DNA of 64,000 nt from Pseudomonas lijiangensis (GTDB taxonomy: Bacteria > Pseudomonadota > Gammaproteobacteria > Pseudomonadales > Pseudomonadaceae), in contig NZ_CP076668.1 in NCBI RefSeq assembly GCF_018968705.1, forward strand, positions 4,351,001-4,415,000. Direction: 5' to 3'. The translations under genes were made by a program, and so were the position numbers. The notes beneath the pieces are model-generated. The model ran no database searches and was not told the DNA's origin. It was given only the letters and a program-made list of their open reading frames with translations. Below are positions 11,416 through 20,855 of this stretch, piece by piece. Each line of letters begins with the position of its first letter. The stretch's first letter is position 1.

Positions 11416-12006
11416 CTACGCATCGTCCTTTTTCAGGCTTTGAGGGCTGCCGGCGCATAGACCATCCATCACCAGATTCATCAATCTGGCCAGGCGTGGG
11501 CGCCATTCGCTCTGGGAATCTATCTGCCATATGCCGGCAATGGCCAGGAAGAAGTCGTCATTGGTCACCCCGCAACGAATCGTTCCGGCCTTTTCATTCG
11601 CCTTCAAAAGCAATTCGGCTGCTGACTGGATTGGCGCGTACCCCGACTTCCCCGGAAATTCATATGCAGAGGCGGCCTGTCGTATCGCGGTCGCAAGCCC
11701 GGCCTTTGTCATTGCGTATTCAGCGAGGCAGCCCATCCATTCCCGCAGGGCCTCCTCAGGTTTTTTTGTCGCGAGCAGCTGTTCTGCCAACGCGGCCACC
11801 TGCTGCATTTCGAATTGATAGACCTCGAATACCAGGCTCTCCCTGGTCGCGAAATGACGATAGAACGTGCCCTGCCCTACCCCGGCCTTTTTCGCAATCG
11901 CGCTCAGCGCAACTGCAGGATCGAGTGTCAGCTCGACCACCGCGACCTCCAGGATCCGCTCCCGGTTTTTCCGGGCGTCAGAACGCATCACCAATTCGTC
12001 ACTCAT
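11416..12006 (-). CDS. TetR-family repressor
   Basis: Repressor of about 196 residues. The helix-turn-helix is seen as LSAIAKKAGVGQGTFYRHFATRE near residues 35-60; the C-terminal half is a TetR ligand domain (SBT1-like). ATG at 12006 is chosen because the conserved region starts right after it; AAGGA lies 12 bases upstream, a loose fit. The gene is divergent from a short-chain dehydrogenase and the gap holds two GGAC-GTCC palindromes, so it probably represses itself and that gene. The ligand is unknown. Confidence 0.88.
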   Translation of the reverse strand: MSDELVMRSDARKNRERILEVAVVELTLDPAVALSAIAKKAGVGQGTFYRHFATRESLVFEVYQFEMQQVAALAEQLLATKKPEEALREWMGCLAEYAMTKAGLATAIRQAASAYEFPGKSGYAPIQSAAELLLKANEKAGTIRCGVTNDDFFLAIAGIWQIDSQSEWRPRLARLMNLVMDGLCAGSPQSLKKDDA

Positions 12007-12038
12007 GAACAAAGTTTTTCCTTCATCGCCTTGCAAAG

Positions 12039-12052
12039 CGGACAACTGTCCG
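12039..12052. promoter_or_regulatory. Probable TetR operator 1
   Basis: CGGACAACTGTCCG is an inverted repeat (arms CGGACA/TGTCCG) in the gap between tetR and the dehydrogenase gene. A related element lies 29 bases further on. Confidence 0.55.
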
Positions 12053-12067
12053 ATAGCTTCCACAAGT

Positions 12068-12079
12068 GGACAATCGTCC
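12068..12079. promoter_or_regulatory. Probable TetR operator 2
   Basis: GGACAATCGTCC has GGAC/GTCC arms like operator 1, about 28 bases before the dehydrogenase start. Two similar palindromes between divergent genes suit binding of two TetR dimers. Confidence 0.5.
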
Positions 12080-12106
12080 GAATAAACACCATCATTGGAT
12101 TTTACT

Positions 12107-12865
12107 ATGAACAGCACTGGCAATACGATTCTGGTCACCGGCAGCACCTCAGGCATAGGCCTCGGCCTGGCGCTCGGGCTTCACAAGGCGGGCAACACCG
12201 TCATCATCGCGGGACGTCGCAAAGCGCTGCTCGACAAGATCGTATCGGAACATCCGGGCATCGAATCCGTAGTGCTGGACGTCTGCGATCCGCAGTCCAT
12301 TCAGCGCACCAGCGAAGCGCTTGCGATCAGTCACCCGAACCTCAACGTCCTCATAAACAACGCTGGCATCATGCACTGGGAGGATCTGACCGCCCCGCAA
12401 GACCTGAGCACTGCCGAAGACATCGTGACGACAAACCTGCTGGGCACGATCCGCATGGTGTACGCATTCATCCCTCAACTGATCAAACAGCCCAAGGCAA
12501 CGATCATCAATGTCAGTTCGGCCCTGGCATTCGTCCCGCTGCCTGCCACACCGACCTACAGCGCAACCAAAGCAGCCGTTCATTCGTTCACTCAAAGCCT
12601 GCGGGTTCAACTGGAAAGCTCGTCGGTCGAAGTGATCGAGCTTGCGCCGCCGGGTGTGCGCACCACGTTACTCGGCCAGGAAAACGACGAACACGCCATG
12701 CCCCTGGACGAGTTTCTGAATGAGATATTCGACCTGCTCAAGGTCACTCCGACCCCGAGCGAACTGGTCGTCGAGCGCGCCAAGCCGTTACGGTTTGCTG
12801 AAGCAAGCGGCTCACATGCTGATGTACTGAAAATGCTTTCGGGATACAAACCACCGGCAGAATGA
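12107..12865 (+). CDS. Short-chain dehydrogenase/reductase, DltE-like
   Basis: NAD(P)-dependent oxidoreductase of the classical SDR fold, 252 residues. The nucleotide-binding motif TGSTSGIG is at about 12-19, NNAG near 83, and the catalytic YSATK with an upstream Ser (NVSSAL) near 137-155. It belongs to the group often called DltE in databases, whose substrates are mostly unknown. ATG at 12107 has GGA seven bases upstream. Its divergent tetR and shared palindromes suggest induction by the repressor's ligand. Confidence 0.88.
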   Translation: MNSTGNTILVTGSTSGIGLGLALGLHKAGNTVIIAGRRKALLDKIVSEHPGIESVVLDVCDPQSIQRTSEALAISHPNLNVLINNAGIMHWEDLTAPQDLSTAEDIVTTNLLGTIRMVYAFIPQLIKQPKATIINVSSALAFVPLPATPTYSATKAAVHSFTQSLRVQLESSSVEVIELAPPGVRTTLLGQENDEHAMPLDEFLNEIFDLLKVTPTPSELVVERAKPLRFAEASGSHADVLKMLSGYKPPAE

Positions 12866-13560
12866 TGCTGACCCGCACCTGATGCCATCGGTGGTCGGGC
12901 GACATCGCCTTGATGTAAACCGATGGCACTCGCTAGTCTGAATACTGGCCATTCGTCGATTTACCGACAGCAAAACCGACAGCATTCAGGCGCCTGAAAT
13001 TTTCGCATTCCTCTGAGAGCCACTGTCTACGGGCAGGTGCAACTCTTGACCCAGGTCATGCTCTAACCAAACGCTCGAACATCGTTGCCAATGAGCCATT
13101 GCCGGAAAAGCCGAGGCACTATATCCTGCGTTTCTGATTGTAAAAAACACTACATAAGGGATTTCCGCTTCGTTTGCCGCCCATTTTCGGTGCAATGAAA
13201 ATGAACGTGCAAACCTGAAAAAAAGCGCGAAATCACACAGCAAATTCAATGACGGATGAACAAGCTGCGGAGAAAAATCTGTATACTCCCGCGCTTGCTC
13301 CAGGGCACTCAAATGACCATTTGCAAATGCAAAGCTGGCTCACCTGAAAGCAACCCCGAAAACCCGTATTGCTCGCGTGTGAGCCGACCTCACAAGCGCA
13401 CTGAACGACCGACAATTTCATAGATCGGCGATCACTAAAGACTCCGAGTAAACCTCGAACATTCACTGCCAGCGTGCACCTGTCGCAACGCTGGCGATCC
13501 ACAATTGAAAATCCAACCGCGGTTGCCGCAGGCACCCTCACGCACAGGAGCTTTACCACC
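12866..13560 (+). promoter_or_regulatory. Long nrdB upstream region
   Basis: Almost 700 bases without a credible gene. A TGTATACT element near 13278 may be a -10 box. In the leader, GCCAGCGT (13468-13475) and ACGCTGGC (13488-13495) form an 8-base-pair stem. One half-site like an NrdR box (ACACTACATAAGGG, 13147) has no partner at the right spacing, so I do not call it. Confidence 0.5.
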
Positions 13561-14808
13561 ATGCTGAGCTGGGACGAATTCGACAAAGACGAAGGCGAAG
13601 TAGCCTCCAAACCCAACCAGGCTGCACAGGCTCACGAAGCCACGATGGATCGCCTGGACAGCGCCGGTGGCGCTGCCGCACTGGAAGCCCGCGCAATTAC
13701 CGCCAGCGACTCTGCCGCCCTGATCCGCGCCAAGAAAGCACTGGACGCTCTGGACGTTGCCGAAGGTCTGGCTGAACTGGAAGGTGCTTCGGCCCGTGTC
13801 GCTGTCGATGAAAAGCGCATGATCAACTGCCGCGCCGACCTCAACCAGCTCGTGCCTTTCAAATATGACTGGGCCTGGCAGAAGTACCTGGACGGTTGCG
13901 CAAACCACTGGATGCCGCAAGAAGTCAACATGACCGCCGACATCGCCCTCTGGAAAAACCCGGAAGGCCTGACCGACGACGAGCGCCGCATCGTGATGCG
14001 CAACCTGGGCTTCTTCTCCACCGCCGACTCGCTGGTTGCCAACAACCTCGTGCTGGCCGTGTACCGCCTGATCACCAACCCCGAGTGCCGCCAGTACATC
14101 CTGCGCCAGGCCTTCGAGGAAGCGATCCACACCCACGCTTACCAGTACTGCATCGAATCGCTGGCCATGGATGAAGGCGAGATCTTCAACATGTACCACG
14201 AGATTCCATCGGTCGCCAAAAAGGCAGCCTGGGGCCTGAAATACACCCGCTCGATCTCCGATCCGAAGTTCGAGACCGGCACCGTCGAAACCGACAAGGA
14301 ACTGCTGCGCAACCTGATCGCCTACTACTGCGTTCTGGAAGGCATCTTCTTCTATTGCGGCTTCACCCAGATCCTCTCCATGGGTCGCCGCAACAAGATG
14401 ACCGGCGTTGCCGAGCAGTTCCAGTACATCCTGCGCGACGAATCCATGCACCTGAACTTCGGTATCGACGTGATCAACCAGATCAAGATCGAAAACCCGC
14501 ACCTGTGGGATGCCGAGATGAAGGAAGAAGCCACGCAGATGATCCTGCAAGGCACCCAGCTGGAAATCGAATACGCCCGCGACACCATGCCTCGCGGCGT
14601 ACTGGGCATGAACGCTGCGATGATGGAGGACTACCTCAAATTCATCGCCAACCGTCGCCTGTCGCAGATCGGCCTGAAAGAAGAATACCCGGGCACCAAC
14701 AACCCGTTCCCATGGATGAGCGAAATCATGGACTTGAAGAAAGAGAAGAACTTCTTCGAGACTCGGGTTATCGAGTATCAGACTGGCGGTGCGTTGAGCT
14801 GGGATTGA
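13561..14808 (+). CDS. nrdB: Class Ia ribonucleotide reductase, beta subunit
   Basis: Small subunit that houses the diiron centre and the tyrosyl radical needed by NrdA, 415 residues. Ligand-bearing helices are visible: YEFIEA-like segments such as [27 protein letters not shown] and [14 protein letters not shown]. Start ATG 13561 has AGGAG ten bases upstream; an upstream in-frame start at 13474 lacks one. nrdB is monocistronic here and is separated from nrdA by the tartrate and TetR/SDR genes. Confidence 0.97.
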   Translation: MLSWDEFDKDEGEVASKPNQAAQAHEATMDRLDSAGGAAALEARAITASDSAALIRAKKALDALDVAEGLAELEGASARVAVDEKRMINCRADLNQLVPFKYDWAWQKYLDGCANHWMPQEVNMTADIALWKNPEGLTDDERRIVMRNLGFFSTADSLVANNLVLAVYRLITNPECRQYILRQAFEEAIHTHAYQYCIESLAMDEGEIFNMYHEIPSVAKKAAWGLKYTRSISDPKFETGTVETDKELLRNLIAYYCVLEGIFFYCGFTQILSMGRRNKMTGVAEQFQYILRDESMHLNFGIDVINQIKIENPHLWDAEMKEEATQMILQGTQLEIEYARDTMPRGVLGMNAAMMEDYLKFIANRRLSQIGLKEEYPGTNNPFPWMSEIMDLKKEKNFFETRVIEYQTGGALSWD

Positions 14809-14829
14809 TCGGTTCTTCTTCTCCCCCTC

Positions 14830-14901
14830 TTCGCGAATGAATTCGTTCCCACTTCATGTGTGCACAGTGTGTGTATGTGTGGGAGCGAATTTATTCGCGA
14901 A
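14830..14901. repeat. Inverted repeat, family III
   Basis: TTCGCGAATGAATTCG and CGAATTTATTCGCGAA face each other across a spacer of about 40 bases, 22 bases after nrdB. It may also act as an mRNA 3' end. The same family occurs at 32689, 38275, 48105 and 59193. Confidence 0.85.
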
Positions 14902-14977
14902 AACCCAGGAACATCCATCACCCGCGGATAAAGCCGCACCTCTCCCTGAATTTGATGTACGCCTTACGTGGCTGAGA

Positions 14978-15214
14978 TCAGGGCAGCTCCCCTCCCAGAT
15001 AACTGCGATGCGTTTTACCGATACGCTCAATAGACGCTTGAGCGACCCCGGCTTGCGCCGCATACAAGGGCCATTGCATTACGGCATCGTGTACCTGCCG
15101 GATGACCTTACTAGCATCCATACCTCGAACCAGCCTTGCGACAGACAATAGATCGTCGAGGGTGAAGGCATCGCGCTTCCCGTTAATGGTCATTTGGTGA
15201 ACATTCCAGTTCAA
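14978..15214 (-). pseudogene. HipA-type toxin kinase, C-terminal remnant
   Basis: About 78 residues match the last part of HipA-like Ser/Thr kinases: HQMTINGKRDAFTLDDLL, then a helical end with WPLYAAQAGV. The kinase core and any HipB partner are missing, and an in-frame stop lies about 55 bases upstream of the TTG. Upstream fragments in other frames show no clear HipA sequence. I read it as a decayed fragment, not a functional gene. Confidence 0.7.
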
Positions 15215-15635
15215 AGCGCCAACATAGACGTCCCTTTGCCATCTGGATCGGACTCGCCCGAAGTACAGCTATCACATTCTATTAGGAGATCACCCGGTGC
15301 CGCGCTGTCGCGCTCCTACATTAAGCTTGCAATTCATGATGTTGCGTTATTTTTGATGAGAGCAATCCATAAAAATGTATAGCGCCTGCATTTCTAGGCA
15401 CAAACACCAATTCACGACTATAACGCCTATAAATCTATGCATTAAACACCGCAAACCCGAGACAGCAGGATTTACGATTCCGACTCCCTGAAAAATTGAG
15501 TCAAGCTGCCCGATCTACATGGGGCAGTTTGGTGATGAGTTACTGATTCACCTTTGAATACTCACCAGTCGTGGTGAGTGAAAGATTGCCCAACAGCTTC
15601 ACGCCGTCGAGAAAGCGGTGTGTCAGGCAAAGTGA
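15215..15635. other. Non-coding, AT-rich stretch with two hairpins
   Basis: No gene is seen. Two small hairpins are present: CTGCCC/GGGCAG (15506-15527, then TTT) and ACTCACC/GGTGAGT (15560-15579). This looks like the scar around the lost hipA. Confidence 0.5.
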
Positions 15636-15697
15636 GGCTGAAAATGTGTTGCCTGTCACTGGGTCGTCGCGGCCAAGGCCCCTCCCACAAGTGACAG
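15636..15697. repeat. Half REPIN, family II
   Basis: One REP arm (TCGCGGCCAAGGCCCCTCCC) with the conserved spacer core GCTGAAAATGTGTTGCC but no opposite arm. The full doublet is seen at 43499, 48140 and 61946. Confidence 0.85.
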
Positions 15698-15703
15698 TTA
15701 TGA

Positions 15704-15720
15704 CTTAACTGATCAGCTCA
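15704..15720 (+). repeat. Recurrent short motif, copy C
   Basis: CTTAACTGATCAGCTCA matches the recurring motif over its first eleven bases and then diverges. It overlaps the stop codon of the minus-strand TPP enzyme gene. Confidence 0.45.
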
Positions 15721-17319
15721 CGGCACAAACGGCGGCGCCTCGTTGATTTCGATGATCAGCGGGCGGTCATTCGGGGCTTGGCGTAGCAGGGTTTTCAGGT
15801 GGGTATGGTCGCGGGCGCGTTCTGCGGCGCAGCCGAAACCTCGGGCCAGGGTGATGAAGTCCGGGGTGTAGATGTCCACGCCCAGCGGCGTGATGTCACG
15901 ACGTTCCATGTAGCGCTTGATCTCGCCATATCCCTGGTTGTTCCACAACAGCACGATGATCGCGATTCCCGCTTCCACGGCGCTGGCCAGTTCCGGCAGG
16001 GTGAACTGGATGCCGCCATCCCCCATCAAGCTGATGACCGTTCGTTCAGGCTCTGCCAGTTTTGCGCCCAGGGCAGCAGGCAGGCCGTAGCCCAGCGTGC
16101 CGTAGCCGGTGGACGCGTTGAACCAGCGGCGCGGGCTGTCCAGTTCGACCAGATGATTGCCGCTGTATACGGTCTGGGTCGAATCACCGACAAAACGCGC
16201 ATCGGGCAACACCTCCAGCACGCACTCGAACAGCCGCCGGTAATGCGCCCAGCCGCTGAAGTCTTCGCTCAATTGTTCGCGCACCGCTGCCGCCCGTTTT
16301 GCCCCAGGGCTGTCGGCGCTTGCCGCACGAACGGGCAACTCGGCCAACAAAGCGCGCATCGCCTGACGGGCATCGCTGAGGATGGCCAGGCTCGGCGCAT
16401 GGTTGCGGGTCAGTTGTTCGGCATCGATATCGATACGGATCAACTCGCCGCCCATCCGGAAATTACCATCGAACACCACGTCATAATCGGTTTCACCCAA
16501 TTCAGTGCCAATCGCCAATACCACATCAGCCTCCAGCGCCAGTTGCCGCACCGGCACCAGCGATTGGTTGCTGCCCAGCAATAACGGATGATCCCCCGGC
16601 AACAGGCCTTTGGCATTGATGGTCAGGGCCGTGGGCGCGTCGAGACGTGCAGCCAGCTCACGGGCCTCGTCCATGGCCGCGACGCAACCGCCGCCCAGCA
16701 GCAAGAGCGGGCGCTTGGCAGCGCGCAAGCGTTCTGCCGCTTGATGAATGGCCGCCAGATCCGGCGACGGTCGAGCGATGACCTGACGAGGCATCAGCGC
16801 CAGGTGGTCGGCAGACGCGGTGATGATATCCAGCGGCAACTCGATGTGTACCGGCCTCGGGCGCTGGCTGTCGAACACTGCAAAAGCACGGAGCAGCACC
16901 GCGGGCAGTTCATCAACGCTCATCAGTGTATGACTGAAAGCACTGACCCCGGCGACCATCGCACGCTGGTTCGGCAGTTCATGCAGATAACCGTTGCCCT
17001 GCCCCAGCCGCGCCCGCTCGTTGACACTGGAAATCACCAGCATCGGAATCGAGTCGGCGTAGGCCTGACCCATGGCGGTGAGTATATTGGTCATCCCTGG
17101 CCCGGTAATGATGAAACAGACACCCGGCTTGCCGCTGACCCGCGCATAGCCGTCCGCCATGAAACCCGCGCCCTGCTCATGACGCGGCGTGACATGGCGA
17201 ATGCCGCTGCCCGGCAGGCCGCGATACAGCTCGATGGTGTGTACGCCAGGAATGCCGAATACCGTATCGACACCCCAGGCCTGCAATTGCTTTACGAGGA
17301 ATTCGCCACAGGTACTCAT
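15718..17319 (-). CDS. Thiamine-diphosphate decarboxylase, AruI-like (2-ketoarginine decarboxylase candidate)
   Basis: TPP enzyme of the acetolactate-synthase fold, 533 residues. The catalytic Glu is in RHEQGAGFMADGYAR near 46-60 and the TPP/Mg motif is GDGGIQFTLPEL with NNQGYGEIK near 435-465. It groups with 5-guanidino-2-oxopentanoate decarboxylase rather than IlvB: there is no FAD-type regulatory partner, and it lies in an operon with guanidinobutyrase. P. aeruginosa also has such a gene near gbuA. Expected product is 4-guanidinobutyraldehyde. The ATG overlaps the transporter stop by four bases. No aldehyde dehydrogenase for the next step lies in the window. Confidence 0.8.
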   Translation of the reverse strand: MSTCGEFLVKQLQAWGVDTVFGIPGVHTIELYRGLPGSGIRHVTPRHEQGAGFMADGYARVSGKPGVCFIITGPGMTNILTAMGQAYADSIPMLVISSVNERARLGQGNGYLHELPNQRAMVAGVSAFSHTLMSVDELPAVLLRAFAVFDSQRPRPVHIELPLDIITASADHLALMPRQVIARPSPDLAAIHQAAERLRAAKRPLLLLGGGCVAAMDEARELAARLDAPTALTINAKGLLPGDHPLLLGSNQSLVPVRQLALEADVVLAIGTELGETDYDVVFDGNFRMGGELIRIDIDAEQLTRNHAPSLAILSDARQAMRALLAELPVRAASADSPGAKRAAAVREQLSEDFSGWAHYRRLFECVLEVLPDARFVGDSTQTVYSGNHLVELDSPRRWFNASTGYGTLGYGLPAALGAKLAEPERTVISLMGDGGIQFTLPELASAVEAGIAIIVLLWNNQGYGEIKRYMERRDITPLGVDIYTPDFITLARGFGCAAERARDHTHLKTLLRQAPNDRPLIIEINEAPPFVP

Positions 17320-18833
17320 GCAGTCACCTCCTGCTCCAGACCAATGAAGCGGCGTACACGCGGATCACCTTCACTGCGGATCGATGCAGGCGAAGCGTCG
17401 GTCACTACATGGCCGTTTTCCATGAATACGATACGGTCGGAAATCGACAGTGCAAAATCCATTTCATGGGTCACGATCAACATGGTCATGCCTTCCCCGG
17501 CCAGACCACGAATCACATTGAGCACCTCGCCCACCAGCTCCGGGTCCAACGCCGAAGTGGGTTCATCGAACAGCATGATGTCCGGCTCCATGGCCAGAGC
17601 ACGAGCAATCGCCACCCGTTGTTGCTGACCGCCGGACAACTGATGCGGGTACTTGTCGGCATGAGCCAGCAGTCCGACCCGATCCAGCAGCGCATGCCCC
17701 TTGCGACGCAACTCGGCGGAACCGGCCAGCCCGTGATAACGCGGCGCGAGGATGACGTTGTCGAGAATGGTGCGATGCGGGAACAGGTTGAAGTTCTGGA
17801 ACACCATGCCAATGCGCCGGATGCCCTGGCGGATGACCGGTGCATCGTCACGCTTGCCAGCCTTGATGAAGTCATTGCCGAACAGCACGATCTCGCCACG
17901 ATCAATGCTTTCCAGGCTGTTGATGGTGCGGATCAGCGACGTCTTGCCCGAGCCGGACGGGCCGATGATGGAAATCACCTCACCGGGTTTGACCGCAAGG
18001 TCGATGCCCTTGAGGACTTCGTGATTGCCATAGCGCTTATGGATGTCGCGCAACAACAAGGCATCGGGTTGTCCGGGCGCTGACTCGTTACGTTTCTTGC
18101 CGGCACTCGCCGGTTGGCGCAAGGCCTGAGCCTGGGTGTCATCGAGGGTCCGGGCGTTCTTGCGTGACAGGTCCAGATGACGCTCGGCCCACTGCAGCAG
18201 CCAGCCGAACAGCGTGACGATCAACACGTAATAAATGGCCACGGCTGCCAGGGTTTCCAGCACCAGGAAGTTCTGCGCATAGAGGCGCTGGCCGACCAGC
18301 AGCAACTCGCTCAGGGAAATCACCGACACCAGCGAAGTGAGCTTGACGATGGTCACGTATTCGTTGGTCAGCGTCGGCAAGGAAATACGAATGGCCTGGG
18401 GAATGATCACCAGCCGCTGCGCGCCAACCCCGCGAATGCCCAGCGCCTTGGCGGCTTCCCGCTGGCCCTTGAGCACCGACAGCAAGCCGCCGCGATGGAT
18501 CTCGGCCATATAGGCGGTTTCGGTCAGCACCAGGGCGATAAGCCCGGAATAGAACGGCTGCGACAGCACGCTGCCGGTCACGGGAAACAGTTGCGGCAGG
18601 TTGTAGACGAACACCAGCAGCACCAGTAACGGGATGCTGCGAAACAGCCAGATATACAGACTCGCCGGCATGCGCAACCAGGCATGAACGGACAGTTTGG
18701 CGCTGGCCAGCAGAAAGCCCAGCACCAGACCGATAAACCAGGACAGAGTGCTCAACTGAACCACGGTAAGGCAGGCTTTCCAGAAGGCGGAGACAGAAAA
18801 CAGCGAGAAGAAATAGGCCCAATCGAATGCCAT
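17316..18833 (-). CDS. Polar amino acid ABC transporter, permease-ATPase fusion
   Basis: One 505-residue chain joins a HisM-type permease (about 1-225, with the EAA-like loop EAAKALGIRGVGAQRLVIIPQ) to an ABC ATPase (about 262-500). Walker A is GPSGSGKT, the signature LSGGQQQR, Walker B IMLFDEP and the His loop VTHEMD. In most amino acid importers these are separate chains; as a homodimer this fusion would supply both permease and both ATPase parts. GAGG lies six bases before the ATG at 18833. Cargo is inferred to be arginine-like or another guanidino compound from its neighbours. Confidence 0.92.
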   Translation of the reverse strand: MAFDWAYFFSLFSVSAFWKACLTVVQLSTLSWFIGLVLGFLLASAKLSVHAWLRMPASLYIWLFRSIPLLVLLVFVYNLPQLFPVTGSVLSQPFYSGLIALVLTETAYMAEIHRGGLLSVLKGQREAAKALGIRGVGAQRLVIIPQAIRISLPTLTNEYVTIVKLTSLVSVISLSELLLVGQRLYAQNFLVLETLAAVAIYYVLIVTLFGWLLQWAERHLDLSRKNARTLDDTQAQALRQPASAGKKRNESAPGQPDALLLRDIHKRYGNHEVLKGIDLAVKPGEVISIIGPSGSGKTSLIRTINSLESIDRGEIVLFGNDFIKAGKRDDAPVIRQGIRRIGMVFQNFNLFPHRTILDNVILAPRYHGLAGSAELRRKGHALLDRVGLLAHADKYPHQLSGGQQQRVAIARALAMEPDIMLFDEPTSALDPELVGEVLNVIRGLAGEGMTMLIVTHEMDFALSISDRIVFMENGHVVTDASPASIRSEGDPRVRRFIGLEQEVTA

Positions 18834-18878
18834 GATGACCTCGGTGAATCAGGTGAATACAAAGACGCAGAACGGAAG

Positions 18879-18935
18879 TGGGAGGCAGCTTGCTGGCGAC
18901 TGCCACTGAAGTCGCCAGCAAGCTGCCTCCCACAG
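18879..18935. repeat. REPIN, family I, inside the operon
   Basis: A compact doublet (GGGAGGCAGCTTGCTGGCGA / TCGCCAGCAAGCTGCCTCCC) with a spacer of about 17 bases. It lies between the binding-protein gene and the permease-ATPase gene of the same operon. Confidence 0.9.
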
Positions 18936-18987
18936 GGCCAGTGAAGCCGACATATCGATGTCGTCTGGCCCGGTAGAAACAGGCGTG

Positions 18988-19785
18988 TTACGCCGGATCC
19001 AGGTTGTACTTCTTGAGCAACTGGGTGTACTCGTCGCTCTTCTTGTAGGTTTCAACCGCGCTGCGCATTTTTTCCAGCAGCTCGGTGTTGCCCTTCTTCA
19101 CGTAAACGCCCAGGGTCTGGGCATACAGCGACTTCTGCGAACTGATAACGATGCGGCCACGGGCCTTGTCGATGATCATCTGTGCGGCAGCGGAGATTTC
19201 CAGGTGGGCCTGGATATTGCCGGACATCAGCGCCTGGGACGCTTCAGCCGTGGTCGGGAATTCGCTGATCAGGATCTCGCCCTTGTTCTGCTTGGCGCAG
19301 TAATCGCTGGACACCGCCTTGAGCTGGTTGATCCAGTTGGTGCCCTGCTGCAGACCGACTTTCAGGCCGCACAAATCTTCAGGCTGCTGCGGTTTGGCGG
19401 TGCTGTCGCTGCGCACCATGATCGCTGCGCCCACCTGCGCGTAAGGAATGGCTTCCGCCTGTTTGGTGCGCTCCTCGGTGATGTACATGCCCGAAATGAT
19501 GGTGTCGAAGCGGTTGGCATTCAGGCCCAGAATCAGGTTCGGGAAGCGTGTGTCGACGAACTCGACCTTCAGGCCACCGATCTGCTTGGCCAGCGCGGCG
19601 GACACTTCGGGGTCGAAGCCCACAACCTTGTCGCCGTCATAGGACTCGAACGGCGGATAGGAGATTTCCATACCGACCTTGAGCGTGCCGGGCGTGGCAG
19701 TCGGTGCCGCCTGGGCGCTGCCCGCGAACAACAGAGACAGGCCGAGCACAGAAGTGGCAAGACGCGAAAGCGTGGAGTTTTGCAT
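18988..19785 (-). CDS. Periplasmic amino acid-binding protein
   Basis: Solute-binding protein of the polar amino acid family (SBP_bac_3), 265 residues. A signal peptide ends at SAQA-AP near residue 24. The mature domain has GMEISYPPFE, GFDPEVSAALAKQIG and the FDTIISGMYITEERTKQ segment that contacts ligands in this family. ATG at 19785 is preferred over 19794, which would touch its own GGA. The protein should deliver cargo to the downstream fused transporter. Confidence 0.92.
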   Translation of the reverse strand: MQNSTLSRLATSVLGLSLLFAGSAQAAPTATPGTLKVGMEISYPPFESYDGDKVVGFDPEVSAALAKQIGGLKVEFVDTRFPNLILGLNANRFDTIISGMYITEERTKQAEAIPYAQVGAAIMVRSDSTAKPQQPEDLCGLKVGLQQGTNWINQLKAVSSDYCAKQNKGEILISEFPTTAEASQALMSGNIQAHLEISAAAQMIIDKARGRIVISSQKSLYAQTLGVYVKKGNTELLEKMRSAVETYKKSDEYTQLLKKYNLDPA

Positions 19786-19817
19786 AGTCGTCATTCCAGG
19801 TTGAGGGAAAAGGCAGA

Positions 19818-20855
19818 TCACAAAGTCACGCTCTGGTTTTTCAGGTGCCCGAAGCTTGAAGGCTTTCTGGCGCGTTCCGGCAAGGCAATCTGCCCACTGG
19901 CCACGCGCTGGCGAAGGTATTGATACGTCTGCAAGGCCTGGGCCCACATGTGCTCACCAATGGCGATGGGCTCATAACTCTGTTCAGCAGCCGCGAACTG
20001 CGGTAACGGTTTGATAAGGGTGTGGTAGTCGCAGGCATAGAACAGCGGGAACGAATAGCGCTCCTGCCTGACCTTGCGCACTCGATGGGCCGTGGCGACA
20101 AAAGCACCGGCGGTCATCACTTCCAGCATGTCGCCGATGTTCACCACAAAGGCATCGCCCAACGGTGGTGCGTCGATCCACTCGCCCTGCTCGTTCATCA
20201 CCTCCAGGCCCGGCTGATCAGCCTTGAGAATGGTGAAGCACTCGTAATCGGTGTGAGCGCCAATGCCCGGAGCATCCTGCGCTTCGCCGTCGTAGGGGTA
20301 ATGGATCAGGCGCAGCTTCGAGGGCGGGAAACAGGCCATGTCATCAAAGGCATGCTCATCCAGCCCGAGGGCCAGGGCAAAGCCGCGAAACAACTGATGC
20401 CCCAACGCGAACACGGCCTTGTAATACGCCTGCACCGACGCCTGAAAACCCGGCAGGCTCGGCCAGTCATTGGGCCCCAGCAGCGGCGTACCGGCGAGCA
20501 CCAGCGGGTTGTCGGCGGGGACTTCAAAACCGATATCGAAGGCTTCCTTGTGATCCGGCTTGCCGGTGCCATACACCTCTTCGCCTTCAGGCACGAAACC
20601 CTTGTGGCTCTGGGACGTACCGATGTAATGACGCATCTTGGCGTCCAGCGGCTGGGCGAAATACTGCTCGGCGGCGCGGTGCAGGTTGTCGACCAACTCG
20701 GGGGCGATGCCATGGCCGGTGATGTAGAGAAACCCCACATGCCGGGCCGCTTCGCCAAGGGCCTGAGCCACGGCCTGGCGGTCCTCCAGGCGCTCGCTGA
20801 ACAGGCCGTGAATATCGACCACGGGAATCCGGGTGAAAGCTGAACGTTCACTCAT
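19818..20855 (-). CDS. Fe(II)/2-oxoglutarate oxygenase, IPNS-like; possible guanidino-substrate hydroxylase
   Basis: Non-heme iron oxygenase of 345 residues with the DIOX_N fold, then the 2OG-Fe(II) jelly roll. The iron triad is His201, Asp203 and His257, and the 2-oxoglutarate anchor RxS is at 266-268. It belongs with isopenicillin-N-synthase-like proteins such as P. aeruginosa PA4191 and plant 2-ODD-C23 enzymes, some of which hydroxylate homoarginine and release guanidine. The ATG at 20855 overlaps the isomerase stop by four bases. With gbuA and a ketoarginine-decarboxylase-like gene in the same operon, an arginine-like substrate is likely but unproven. It is not the classic ethylene-forming enzyme by sequence. 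Confidence 0.85.
   Translation of the reverse strand: MSERSAFTRIPVVDIHGLFSERLEDRQAVAQALGEAARHVGFLYITGHGIAPELVDNLHRAAEQYFAQPLDAKMRHYIGTSQSHKGFVPEGEEVYGTGKPDHKEAFDIGFEVPADNPLVLAGTPLLGPNDWPSLPGFQASVQAYYKAVFALGHQLFRGFALALGLDEHAFDDMACFPPSKLRLIHYPYDGEAQDAPGIGAHTDYECFTILKADQPGLEVMNEQGEWIDAPPLGDAFVVNIGDMLEVMTAGAFVATAHRVRKVRQERYSFPLFYACDYHTLIKPLPQFAAAEQSYEPIAIGEHMWAQALQTYQYLRQRVASGQIALPERARKPSSFGHLKNQSVTL

Noticed and set aside
13147..13162. NrdR-box-like sequence before nrdB
   Set aside because: Only one half fits the consensus and there is no partner at 31-32 bases.
19818..20855. Reading of the oxygenase as the P. syringae ethylene-forming enzyme
   Set aside because: It shares the fold and iron triad but not the characteristic EFE sequence segments.
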